The notes under the pieces: generated by a model
Seen by the model: only the letters and a program-made list of their open reading frames with translations
The model's database searches: none
What the model was told of the DNA's origin: nothing
Source: RGIG5327 sp045612485
GTDB lineage: Bacteria > Verrucomicrobiota > Lentisphaeria > Victivallales > UBA1829
Assembly (NCBI GenBank): GCA_045612485.1
Contig: JAZKZE010000030.1
Location: forward strand, 11,252-75,251
Direction: 5' to 3'
DNA: 64,000 nt
Part shown: one piece after another, positions 49,737-56,900 of the stretch
Layout of the letters: the number at the start of each line of letters is the position of its first letter
Position numbering within the stretch: position 1 is the stretch's first letter
Made by a program: the position numbers and the translations under genes

Positions 49737-52094
49737 ATGAGTTTTTGTGAAAATGGAATTACCGTAAACAGAGTTACGTTCTATTTCGGTGAAAACGGTC
49801 TTCCGGAAAGGATCATCCTTCCTGCTGAACTGGACAATAACGACCTTCTCGCAGCCCCCGGTCAATGGAATATCCTGGATGAAAAAGGCAACCGCCTTGA
49901 AGTCGTAATGGGGGAAGAAAGCGGCATGGAAGTATTGAGAAAAAAAGATAATACTGCCGTAAAATTCCACAAACTCAAGGTCGTGGGTGATGATACTTTG
50001 CAGATGGATGTCCGTTACACCCTTTTCGATGACGGTGTGGTCTTTGCCGAGCCCTTCTTCTTCGGAAATATCTGCAATCCTCCGAAACTTTCCAAACTGG
50101 AACTGGTTCTCCCTCTCGCCATGCAGCAGTACCCCACTATCCGGTTTGCCATGCCCTACCGTCCTAAAACTGTTGACGGCAAACTCATCCAGACTTCTGC
50201 TCCGGAACGGGAACTTGTTCCCGGGGATGACCGGATCATCGAAGACGGTATCTTCCCCCAGATCGGACTGTATGTCTGCTCTGAAAAAGGCCCCTCTTTC
50301 TATGCGGAGATCTTTATGGAATCCGACGGTTCCGCTGCCGGAAAAAATGCCGATACCAATTCTTCCGTCATCTGGAAAGACGGCAATCCCACTCTTACAT
50401 GGAACTTCCAGAACAGACCCGATGCCCCTGTCTGCGGCCCCTGGCAGTGGAGAAACCGTTTCGGTTTCGTCATTGCCCCCGCCCCTGTGCAGAGAAAATA
50501 TCCGCCCTTTGCCATGTATCACTACTTTGACAACTTCCAGAGATTTCCCACAGATCAGGCTCTTCAGGCTGTGGCAGATGCCGGAGCGGATGTCCTCATC
50601 ATCCATGAAAACTGGAGAAGCGATATTCAGAACGGCGGGATCCCCATCGACCGCAAACGGTTGAAAGAAGTGGTGGATTTTGCCCACGCCCACAATATCC
50701 GGGTAGCTCTCTACATGCGGGGAAGCGAACCTTCTGTAGATGAAAATCACCTTGACTGGTTTGCTGAAAACCTTACCCCCGGTTACGACGGACTCTATAT
50801 GGACTACGGCGGACCTTTCGGTTTCAAACGCGCCGCCTGTGAATTGTTCCCCGGCGGTTCCATCCGTTTCTGCCACCACCATAATCTGGCAGTATTGAGA
50901 AGAAACACTGTGGAAAAGACCGGGATCGTTCTTTCCCATACCGGTCCCATGTATTCCGCTATCGGTATGACCGGCAACCTGATCGACGGTTACGTTTCCG
51001 GGGAAGGGGAAAGAGGACTGCTCCTCCGCAGCCGGTTCGATCACGCCTACTACTCCATGGCTGCGGTCTGCTCCGGTTCTCTCTGGAGTGCCGCATTTCC
51101 TGAATACGGAAGCAAAGAGATCGTTCCCTTCCTTGCCGCAACCGGTCAGTATCCCCACGTCCCGCTGGGAACACAGTTCAAGAGCTGCTCCCTTTCCCAT
51201 CCTTCCGTGCCGGGGATCAATGACGCTCCTTTCATGCCGCTGTGGAGATTGTGGCAGCTGATGAAGGGCAAAGAAGATCTTGCCATTTATAATGATTACA
51301 ACTCTTACGGGATCTTCCCCAAAGAGGAGAATATCTCCCACTATATGATGATTTCCGGCAACGAAAGAGCCGTTTGTATTTACGGAAACTTCTCCAAAGA
51401 ATCTGTAAAAGTCGATCCCGCCATTTTCTGGGAAAAGACCTCCTTTGCCGCAGAAGGAAAGAAGATCACACTCTGTATGGATGGAAAAGCTGTTGCCTGG
51501 GACGGTAAAACACCCTTTGAACTTGCCGGACTTGGCGTTGCCGCCATCTGTGTGGGGGAAGCGGATTTTGCCGCTTACGAAAGACCCTATCCCGCCTTGT
51601 GTAAACAGGGGGAAGATCATCTTGCCAAAGTGAAATTGCAGGAAGAACTGCGGAAATGTCCGGAAGAAGCGGAAAATTATTTCCTCCGTATCAAAGTACC
51701 GGATATCGCCCTTTCTTATGAAAACTCCATGGTGCTTGACCTGTATGACAACCGGTTTGTCCTGGGGGAAGTTATGGAAGACGGTTCCTTCAAACAGCTG
51801 GGCTATCTGGGGATCCATGGTTTCCAGAAAGAGGAGACCAGGCAGGAGGAATTTGTGATGAACGGTCAGGAATCCCCCTGGATCGACCTTAAAGCGGTTC
51901 TGGGCAGCGGAACAAAAAATCTTGCAATCTGGAGTCTGCACCGGGGCGATCTCTATTATGTGAATACACCCTTCTACTCTTTCATCCAGGCGGAACTGGG
52001 GAAAGAAAAGGGAAAAGCAGATTACATGCTGGAATTTATGAACGAACTGGAAGATGACAGGGCATTTTTGCACTTCACAGTAAAGATCAAGTAA
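49737..52094 (+). CDS. Unclassified cytoplasmic glycoside hydrolase-like protein
   Basis: This 785-residue protein has no signal peptide. Residues 1-250 look like a beta-sandwich domain. About 255-520 look like a TIM barrel: YPPFAMYHYFDNFQRFPTD, ADVLIIHENWRSD, HNIRVALYMRGSE, GYDGLYMDYGGPFGFKRA, KTGIVLSHTGPM. The Asp in LYMDYGG and the Glu in IIHENW are candidate catalytic residues. A beta domain ends the protein. The layout resembles GH36/GH31-like or DUF-type hydrolases of gut Lentisphaerota, but I cannot name the family. AAAGGAG precedes the start and a terminator follows. Confidence 0.7.
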   Translation: MSFCENGITVNRVTFYFGENGLPERIILPAELDNNDLLAAPGQWNILDEKGNRLEVVMGEESGMEVLRKKDNTAVKFHKLKVVGDDTLQMDVRYTLFDDGVVFAEPFFFGNICNPPKLSKLELVLPLAMQQYPTIRFAMPYRPKTVDGKLIQTSAPERELVPGDDRIIEDGIFPQIGLYVCSEKGPSFYAEIFMESDGSAAGKNADTNSSVIWKDGNPTLTWNFQNRPDAPVCGPWQWRNRFGFVIAPAPVQRKYPPFAMYHYFDNFQRFPTDQALQAVADAGADVLIIHENWRSDIQNGGIPIDRKRLKEVVDFAHAHNIRVALYMRGSEPSVDENHLDWFAENLTPGYDGLYMDYGGPFGFKRAACELFPGGSIRFCHHHNLAVLRRNTVEKTGIVLSHTGPMYSAIGMTGNLIDGYVSGEGERGLLLRSRFDHAYYSMAAVCSGSLWSAAFPEYGSKEIVPFLAATGQYPHVPLGTQFKSCSLSHPSVPGINDAPFMPLWRLWQLMKGKEDLAIYNDYNSYGIFPKEENISHYMMISGNERAVCIYGNFSKESVKVDPAIFWEKTSFAAEGKKITLCMDGKAVAWDGKTPFELAGLGVAAICVGEADFAAYERPYPALCKQGEDHLAKVKLQEELRKCPEEAENYFLRIKVPDIALSYENSMVLDLYDNRFVLGEVMEDGSFKQLGYLGIHGFQKEETRQEEFVMNGQESPWIDLKAVLGSGTKNLAIWSLHRGDLYYVNTPFYSFIQAELGKEKGKADYMLEFMNELEDDRAFLHFTVKIK

Positions 52095-52110
52095 GTATTC
52101 CGGATACAGA

Positions 52111-52136
52111 AGGGGGGGGACGATCCCCCCTTTTTT
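52111..52136 (+). terminator. G/C-tract terminator
   Basis: Six G (52114-52119) pair with six C (52125-52130) around the loop ACGAT, followed by six T. Confidence 0.88.
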
Positions 52137-52165
52137 GTTGAAAAATTTTTTGAAAGGGTATGATA

Positions 52166-53329
52166 ATGAAAAGAAATATCTTTGCACTCTTTGCCGGAGC
52201 ATTTTTTGCGGTAATGCTTCTCTGTTCCTGTAATGTGGTACAGGCAAGTAAAAACAATCCTTCCGCCCTTACTGCAAAGCAGGAAAAACTTTTGAAGGTG
52301 GGCTATTTTGTAGGCGACGGCAGTAACGGTAACGGTGTATTCCTCTGGGCAAGACTTCTTAAAAACTCCCCCCAGCTGGATGTGACACTTCTTGAGGGGG
52401 AAGATATCCGCAATGGAAAACTTGATGACCTTGAGCTTCTTGTCATTCCCGGAGGTTCCAGCCGCCGCCAGTATCTGGATGTAACGGAAAAAGGCGGAGA
52501 TAAAATAAGGGAATTTGTAAAAAAAGGCGGTTCCTATGTAGGGATCTGTGCCGGATTTCATTGTACGCTGAATAAACCCGACCGTTTCCGTCTTATGCCC
52601 TATACCTACCGTAAGGGGGCAGGGGGCTACCGGGCAAAAGTAGCCATCGACATCAATGAAAGAGGGGCAAAACTTCTGGACATCAGAAATGGCAGATATT
52701 TTGTCACCTATTCCAGAGGTCCCATCAGTAAGGAAGTAAAAGAGTGGGAACACGGGAAAGCGGAAACCCTGGGGATCTACAGAAGTACCGTAAGCCATAT
52801 CGGGGTGAAAAGCAACTTTATGAATGCACCCGCCATGATTTACGGCAACTACGGAAAAGGCAAGGTCATTGCCACAAGTTTCCATCCGGAAATGCACCGG
52901 GAAAACGATCCCATCTCCATGGGCTGTATCTATGCTGTTACCGGGATCAAACCCACGCCCGTTTATCCTGTAAAAGTTTACCGCCCTGTGCGTGTGGCAT
53001 TTCTTTCCACTTATACAGTGGGCAAGGAACCCATCCGGCAGCTGTGGGAACTGGATAAAGAAAAAGAGCTGGATGTAAGACTGCTGGGGGACAGCGAGTT
53101 AAGTGACGGAATGCTTCTCAATACTGATGTAGTCGTCATGCCCGACATCAATGCAAAAGGCAAGAAAAATACCTTGAAGAAATATAAAAAGAATTTTGAA
53201 GATTTCCTTGCCGGAGGCGGCAGGATCGTTGCCGGAAAACGCCTTGCAGATGCTCTTCCGAAGCACAAAAATGTTACCATTATCCCTTCCGGGGCATCTT
53301 TCGTGCAGGAGGCTTTGAGAAAACCGTAA
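52166..53329 (+). CDS. BPL_N-type glutamine-amidotransferase-like lipoprotein
   Basis: This 387-residue protein has a lipoprotein signal (AVMLLCSC). Residues about 45-260 match the BPL_N domain, a class I glutamine-amidotransferase-like fold found in many secreted proteins of unknown activity: LLVIPGGSSRRQYLD, GGSYVGICAGFHCTL with the nucleophile Cys, and ATSFHPEMH with the His. A second similar Rossmann-like part (about 275-385, RVAFLSTYTVGKEP, DVVVMPDINAKG) lacks the Cys. ATG 52166 has GAAAGGG seven bases upstream; ATG 52160 is too close to it. No promoter of its own is obvious and the previous gene ends in a terminator. Confidence 0.8.
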   Translation: MKRNIFALFAGAFFAVMLLCSCNVVQASKNNPSALTAKQEKLLKVGYFVGDGSNGNGVFLWARLLKNSPQLDVTLLEGEDIRNGKLDDLELLVIPGGSSRRQYLDVTEKGGDKIREFVKKGGSYVGICAGFHCTLNKPDRFRLMPYTYRKGAGGYRAKVAIDINERGAKLLDIRNGRYFVTYSRGPISKEVKEWEHGKAETLGIYRSTVSHIGVKSNFMNAPAMIYGNYGKGKVIATSFHPEMHRENDPISMGCIYAVTGIKPTPVYPVKVYRPVRVAFLSTYTVGKEPIRQLWELDKEKELDVRLLGDSELSDGMLLNTDVVVMPDINAKGKKNTLKKYKKNFEDFLAGGGRIVAGKRLADALPKHKNVTIIPSGASFVQEALRKP

Positions 53330-53330
53330 A

Positions 53331-53370
53331 AAGTGTACGGAAGTGTACGGAAGCATACGGATCTGTACGG
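53331..53370 (+). repeat. Four 10-bp tandem repeats
   Basis: Four direct units of the form AAGTGTACGG follow the stop codon of the BPL_N gene: units 1 and 2 are identical, unit 3 is AAGCATACGG and unit 4 ATCTGTACGG. The 10-bp period equals about one DNA helical turn. Confidence 0.9.
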
Positions 53371-53383
53371 AGAAAAATAAAGG

Positions 53384-53425
53384 GGCTGTTGCAAAACCTC
53401 AAAAAAGGTGAGCAACAGCCTTTTT
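53384..53425 (+). terminator. Terminator formed by the left end of the mini-IS
   Basis: GGCTGTTGC (53384-53392) pairs perfectly with GCAACAGCC (53412-53420), with an inner ACCT/AGGT stem, followed by five T. It probably ends the BPL_N transcript. Confidence 0.7.
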
Positions 53426-53428
53426 CTA

Positions 53429-53457
53429 TTGTTTGAGCAGAAAGTTGGAGGTATAAT
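53429..53457 (+). promoter_or_regulatory. Residual transposase promoter
   Basis: TTGTTT (53429-53434), 17 bp, TATAAT (53452-53457), inside the mini-IS and directed rightwards, antisense to panD. Confidence 0.6.
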
Positions 53458-53487
53458 AAGTCATGATAGGAGAAAATCATGGCTTAT
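53456..53487 (+). promoter_or_regulatory. Start-codon hairpin of the residual transposase
   Basis: ATAAGTCATGAT (53456-53467) pairs with ATCATGGCTTAT (53476-53487) at 11 of 12 positions. The loop AGGAGAAA is the ribosome site and the ATG at 53479 lies in the stem. Confidence 0.6.
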
Positions 53488-53521
53488 TTTACAAATTCTC
53501 AAGGCTATTTGTTCCTTAGAA

Positions 53522-53560
53522 AAAAGAGGCCGCTGCGAAACATCAGGTTTTGCAACAGCC
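53522..53560 (-). terminator. Terminator of panD formed by the right end of the mini-IS
   Basis: On the minus strand GGCTGTTGC (53560-53552) pairs with GCAGCGGCC (53536-53528) using two G-U pairs, followed by TCTTTTTT. Confidence 0.5.
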
Positions 53561-53595
53561 CCTTTTTTACTGGAATAAACTTTTTTCAGAATCGT

Positions 53596-53973
53596 TCAGC
53601 CAATATTTTCCCTGCCAAGCCGTATGGCTGTTACATTGTTATTTTCATCAAGGACGACTACTTTCGGACGGAAGGAAGCACTTTCTTCCGGCGTGAAATT
53701 GGCAAAACACATAATGGTGATCGTATCTCCCACGCTCCCTCTGTGGGCAGCTGCACCGTTAAGGCAGAATACTTTGCTGCCTGCTTTACCGGGTATGGCG
53801 TATGTTTCCAGTCTTTTGCCGTTGGTTGCATTGACTACAAGGATCTTTTCATAAGGAAGGATGCCTGCTTTTTCAAGGATCTCGGAATCAATTTCCAAAC
53901 TTCCTTCGTAATCAATATCACACATGGTGATCCTTGCTTTGTGGATCTTTCCTTTCAACATTTCCAGAAGCAT
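53596..53973 (-). CDS. panD: Aspartate 1-decarboxylase
   Basis: PanD makes beta-alanine for pantothenate and coenzyme A. The 125-residue pro-enzyme cleaves itself at Gly24-Ser25 (DYEGSLEID) to create the pyruvoyl cofactor; the same position is used in E. coli. LKGKIHKARIT, NATNGKRLETYAI, LNGAAAHRGSVGDTITIM and the C-terminal VVLDENN are all conserved. AGGAG stands seven bases before the ATG. No panB or panC is nearby. Its 3' end lies 30 bp from the mini-IS. Confidence 0.96.
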   Translation of the reverse strand: MLLEMLKGKIHKARITMCDIDYEGSLEIDSEILEKAGILPYEKILVVNATNGKRLETYAIPGKAGSKVFCLNGAAAHRGSVGDTITIMCFANFTPEESASFRPKVVVLDENNNVTAIRLGRENIG

Positions 53974-54040
53974 ATTTTTCTCCTTATTTATCTGTCTGCC
54001 GTAAATGTGTCATTTAATATACAAGCATAAAACAGAAAAA

Positions 54041-54625
54041 TCAACCTTTCTTATACAGGGAAGAGATGATCTCCACACACTTTTCAATGCCGAATTTTCC
54101 GGTGTCAAGGGTAATGTGATAGTTTTTTGCTTCCCCCCAGCTCTGTCCTGTAAAGTAATTGTAATGGGCGGCACGTGCCTTATCTTTCTTCTTCAGGAAC
54201 CGGACACATTTATCCGGTTTGATGTCCGGATTGGTGGCAAGGAGACGCACTTTGCGGAAATCCATATCTGCATGGATGAATATATTAAGGCAATCCGCTT
54301 TGTCCTTCAGAATATAATCTGCACAGCGTCCTACAATAATACAATCTTCCTTTGAGGCAAGTCTGCTAATGATATTATGCTGGATGACCCACAGTTTTTC
54401 CTGATTGGAAAGTTCCCCGGTCCCGTGGGAAAGGATCATGCTTAAAATCCCTTTGGAATATTCCCCTTCCTCCCGGATATATTCCGAATCAAAACCGCTT
54501 TTTTCCGCGATCTTTTCCAGTAAAATACTGTCGTAGCAGGGAATGGAAAGAGTTTCGGAGAGGGCTTTACCAACGGTGCTTCCGCCGCTGCAGAACTGTC
54601 TGCTTAATGTAATAATTTTTTTCAT
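54041..54625 (-). CDS. Cytidylate kinase-like protein
   Basis: This 194-residue P-loop protein belongs to the cytidylate kinase-like family common in gut anaerobes. SRQFCSGGSTVGKALSETLS is the nucleotide-binding loop, CYDSILLEKIAEKSG follows, and IIVGRCADYIL with the basic helix KKKDKARAAHYNYFTGQ forms the lid-like region. Members are not proven CMP kinases and the true substrate is open. It starts from the promoter at 54712-54741, which overlaps the promoter of the divergent amidohydrolase gene. Confidence 0.85.
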   Translation of the reverse strand: MKKIITLSRQFCSGGSTVGKALSETLSIPCYDSILLEKIAEKSGFDSEYIREEGEYSKGILSMILSHGTGELSNQEKLWVIQHNIISRLASKEDCIIVGRCADYILKDKADCLNIFIHADMDFRKVRLLATNPDIKPDKCVRFLKKKDKARAAHYNYFTGQSWGEAKNYHITLDTGKFGIEKCVEIISSLYKKG

Positions 54626-54686
54626 TTGGTCTCCTTTCTTTCCCCCTTTGCGGGAATTTCATAATGCACAATTCGCTTTTCCGTAC

Positions 54687-54714
54687 TTGATTTATTGTAA
54701 CGCTGTGCTATAAT
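54687..54714 (+). promoter_or_regulatory. Promoter of M20 amidohydrolase gene
   Basis: TTGATT (54687-54692), 16 bp, TATAAT (54709-54714). The -10 box overlaps that of the divergent promoter by three bases. Confidence 0.6.
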
Positions 54715-54726
54715 ATAAATGCACAG
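54703..54726. promoter_or_regulatory. Palindrome covering two overlapping -10 boxes
   Basis: CTGTGC (54703-54708) and GCACAG (54721-54726) are perfect inverted copies around 12 bp that contain the -10 boxes of both divergent promoters. This is a good operator position for a dimeric regulator. Confidence 0.5.
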
Positions 54727-54741
54727 TATGCTTTCTGTCAA
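54712..54741 (-). promoter_or_regulatory. Promoter of cytidylate kinase-like gene
   Basis: On the minus strand TTGACA (54736-54741), 18 bp, TATATT (54712-54717). Confidence 0.6.
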
Positions 54742-54792
54742 GCCATTTACCCGGAAAAAATACAAAAATCCTGTTAAAAAGGAATCTTTTTT

Positions 54793-55950
54793 ATGAATAG
54801 CAATGTAAAATATATGCTGGAAGATAAAATTGAAAAAATTCTGCCTGAGATTATAGAATTCCGTCACTTACTGCACCGTATCCCGGAAATGGCAGGAAAA
54901 GAATATAAGACCTGTGAAGCGATCCGTAACGCTCTCCTTCCCCTTGATCTGGAGATCCTGCCCCCGTTCCTTCAAACAGATACCGTTGCTCTCCTTAACA
55001 GAAATAAAGCAAAAAATCTTACCCTGCGGGCGGATATTGACGCTCTTCCTGTTGAGGAAGATCCTTCCTCCCTTCCTTATGCCTCCATTCATAAAGGAAT
55101 GAAACACGCCTGCGGTCACGATGGTCATACTGCCATGCTTTATGGCACTGCCTGTGTTCTCTCTTCCATGCGGGATCTTGTCCCCTGTTCTGTGCGTTTC
55201 CTCTTTCAGCCGGGGGAGGAGATCGCCTGTATGGCAAAAGAGCTTGTGGATAAAGGAGCCTTGCTTGATCCCGTGCCTGATTTTGTGACAGGGTTGCACT
55301 CCTGGCCCAATACCCCTTATGGAAAGATCTGTACAAAAAGCGGCCCCCTGATGGCCGCGGCAGGATTTTTCCGCATCCGGTTATATGGCAAAGGCGGTCA
55401 TGGAAGTCTGCCCCATCTTTCCAGAAATCCTCTGGATTGTGCGTCAGAGATCATGTATGAAGCAAAAAAAATCGTTCCGGAAGGTAATGTCCTTACTTTC
55501 TGTTCCTGTAACGGCGGAACAAACAATACCATTATCCCTGATGAAGCGGAACTAATGGGAACGATCCGTTTTCTTGATCCGGCAAAAGGAAAGAAAATGT
55601 TGGAGGAATTTGAACTGCTTGTGAAAAATACCGCAGAAAAAAGCGGGATAAAAGCGGATTTTTCCTGCCCTGTACCTTATCTGCCGGTCATCCACAGAGA
55701 AGAGGATTTTGAAAAAGTAAAAAATATCGTGGAAAATGAGATGGGGAAAGACGCTTTCCATACATTGGGATCCCATGTGATGAGCAGCGAGGATTTCTCT
55801 TTCTATTTACAGGATCATCCGGGAATATTTGCCCATCTGGGAAGCGGGGATTCTGCGGCACTTCACTCTTCCGGATTTGATTTTGATGATAAACTGCTTG
55901 TTGCGGGAATACGGTATTTCTGTACCCTTGCATTGGAACTTTTTGCATAA
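54793..55950 (+). CDS. M20 family amidohydrolase
   Basis: This 385-residue cytoplasmic metallopeptidase-fold enzyme hydrolyses N-acyl amino acids or related amides. HACGHDGHTAMLYG, QPGEEIACMAKELVDKG and GLHSWPNTPYGKI provide the metal ligands and catalytic Glu of the M20D (HipO/AmhX-like) group, and GKGGHGSLPHLSRNPLD starts the dimerisation domain. The MSSEDFSFYL segment near the C-terminus is also conserved. N-acetyldiaminopimelate or another N-acyl amino acid is possible. It is divergent from the cytidylate kinase-like gene. Confidence 0.9.
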   Translation: MNSNVKYMLEDKIEKILPEIIEFRHLLHRIPEMAGKEYKTCEAIRNALLPLDLEILPPFLQTDTVALLNRNKAKNLTLRADIDALPVEEDPSSLPYASIHKGMKHACGHDGHTAMLYGTACVLSSMRDLVPCSVRFLFQPGEEIACMAKELVDKGALLDPVPDFVTGLHSWPNTPYGKICTKSGPLMAAAGFFRIRLYGKGGHGSLPHLSRNPLDCASEIMYEAKKIVPEGNVLTFCSCNGGTNNTIIPDEAELMGTIRFLDPAKGKKMLEEFELLVKNTAEKSGIKADFSCPVPYLPVIHREEDFEKVKNIVENEMGKDAFHTLGSHVMSSEDFSFYLQDHPGIFAHLGSGDSAALHSSGFDFDDKLLVAGIRYFCTLALELFA

Positions 55951-55967
55951 AAAGTTCCCGTACGGTT

Positions 55968-56384
55968 TTACCGCATGTTCCTTCCGCCGGCGGCAATGAA
56001 TTTGATTTCGGAAGCATCCTCAGGGGAAAGAACCGTATGGATCTTTTCCAGCATCACGCTTTTCATACGGGGGGAATTGAGTACCGGAAGAAAGGCCGGA
56101 TGCCTTACTTCGATATAGACAATGGCATTATCCACATTTACAACAGTACATTTTTTTGCGATATCTTTTCCGGCGATCTCTTCCCAGGAATTCTGTAATT
56201 CCATAAGTTTCATCGTCCAGGGTTTGATACAGCGGGATACCGCTCTGTTCAGAAGGGAGGAAAGGTCTTTGGGTTCCGGCCGGAATCTTAAAAATTCCGC
56301 CTTTCCCTCCTCTTCCCCCAGCCAGGAGGAAAGCATGCTTTCCAGACTGCTTTCCATGGGCGATTTCCGGTTTGATCCTGCCAT
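55968..56384 (-). CDS. DciA-like protein (DUF721)
   Basis: This 138-residue protein has the DUF721 domain, found in DciA, which helps load the replicative helicase DnaB in bacteria that lack DnaC. The domain is at about 60-125: WEEIAGKDIAKKCTVVNVDNAIVYIEVRHPAFLPVL and MLEKIHTVL. The N-terminal about 45 residues are Ser/Glu-rich and probably flexible. It is convergent with the amidohydrolase gene. The DciA role is inferred from the domain only. Confidence 0.8.
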   Translation of the reverse strand: MAGSNRKSPMESSLESMLSSWLGEEEGKAEFLRFRPEPKDLSSLLNRAVSRCIKPWTMKLMELQNSWEEIAGKDIAKKCTVVNVDNAIVYIEVRHPAFLPVLNSPRMKSVMLEKIHTVLSPEDASEIKFIAAGGRNMR

Positions 56385-56418
56385 AAGTACACAATACTCC
56401 TACACAGGTAAAGTACCG

Positions 56419-56781
56419 CTAAAATGCTCCGGTCACAGCGGATACCGGCATCATAACTATATAATACGCCATTTTAAATGGTGCAATAAAACCCCGCCAC
56501 ATCTGTTTTCCTCCGGATTTGAACCGCATGAACAGAACAAGCCCCAACCCTATGGGAAGCCGGAAAATATTGAACAATTCCACACAGGCTTTTATTCCGG
56601 TTTTGCCCATGGAGGCAAGTCCCCTTAAAACATAGGGGAGAACGACTTTTGCCGCCTGGATGGCAATAGGGGTGAGGATGGCTATGGTGACAGGATCCAC
56701 ATACGCTTCTGCTTTATGTACAGGAGTGACCATGGCAAAAAAGGTCAATACAAGGGTAAGTATCAATAAATATCTTCTCAT
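56419..56781 (-). CDS. Small hypothetical membrane protein
   Basis: This 120-residue protein is not recognised. It has an N-terminal signal or first helix (RYLLILTLVLTFFAMVTPVHKAEA) and two further hydrophobic stretches (VTIAILTPIAIQAAKVVLPYVL, MAYYIVMMPVSAVTGAF), with a basic segment RFKSGGKQMWRG between. It may be a small inner-membrane protein. It lies 34 bp upstream of the DciA-like gene on the same strand, without functional hint. Confidence 0.65.
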   Translation of the reverse strand: MRRYLLILTLVLTFFAMVTPVHKAEAYVDPVTIAILTPIAIQAAKVVLPYVLRGLASMGKTGIKACVELFNIFRLPIGLGLVLFMRFKSGGKQMWRGFIAPFKMAYYIVMMPVSAVTGAF

Positions 56782-56900
56782 CTCTTTCTTATCCTGTGTT
56801 TATATTCCGGAAAAATACAATGGTACAATATACACTCTCAAAGTGTGAAATAAAAGTCTGTCAGAAAAAAAAATGATCTTTTTCCCGGTATTTTATTTCT

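Larger units (their letters stand above)
53379..53565 (+). mobile_element. Miniature, internally deleted insertion sequence
   Basis: Perfect 21-bp inverted repeats (53379-53399 and 53545-53565, core GGGGCTGTTGCAAAACCT) bound a 187-bp element. Inside are a consensus promoter (TTGTTT at 53429, 17 bp, TATAAT at 53452), a ribosome site and an ATG at 53479 that begins MAYFTNSQGYLFL, followed directly by right-end sequence. This looks like a transposase 5' end joined to the right terminus by an internal deletion. CTGTTGCAAA occurs in ends of several IS families (for example IS6, IS1182), so the parent family is not certain. No clear target duplication is visible. Confidence 0.8.

Noticed and set aside
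49524..52247. 907-codon open frame on the minus strand
   Set aside because: It lies opposite the 785-residue hydrolase gene, has no ribosome site or family motifs, and its codons mirror the true gene. Similar long antisense frames oppose aspartate kinase, hom, DUF4838/GH20, GH2, the flavorubredoxin and greA genes and are explained by codon bias.
53331..53370. CRISPR-like repeat array
   Set aside because: Units are 10 bp, directly adjacent and without spacers; no cas genes are present.
53479..54030. 183-codon frame starting at the transposase-like ATG
   Set aside because: Only the first about 13 codons look like transposase; the rest reads through the right IS end and antisense panD, so it is not a functional gene.
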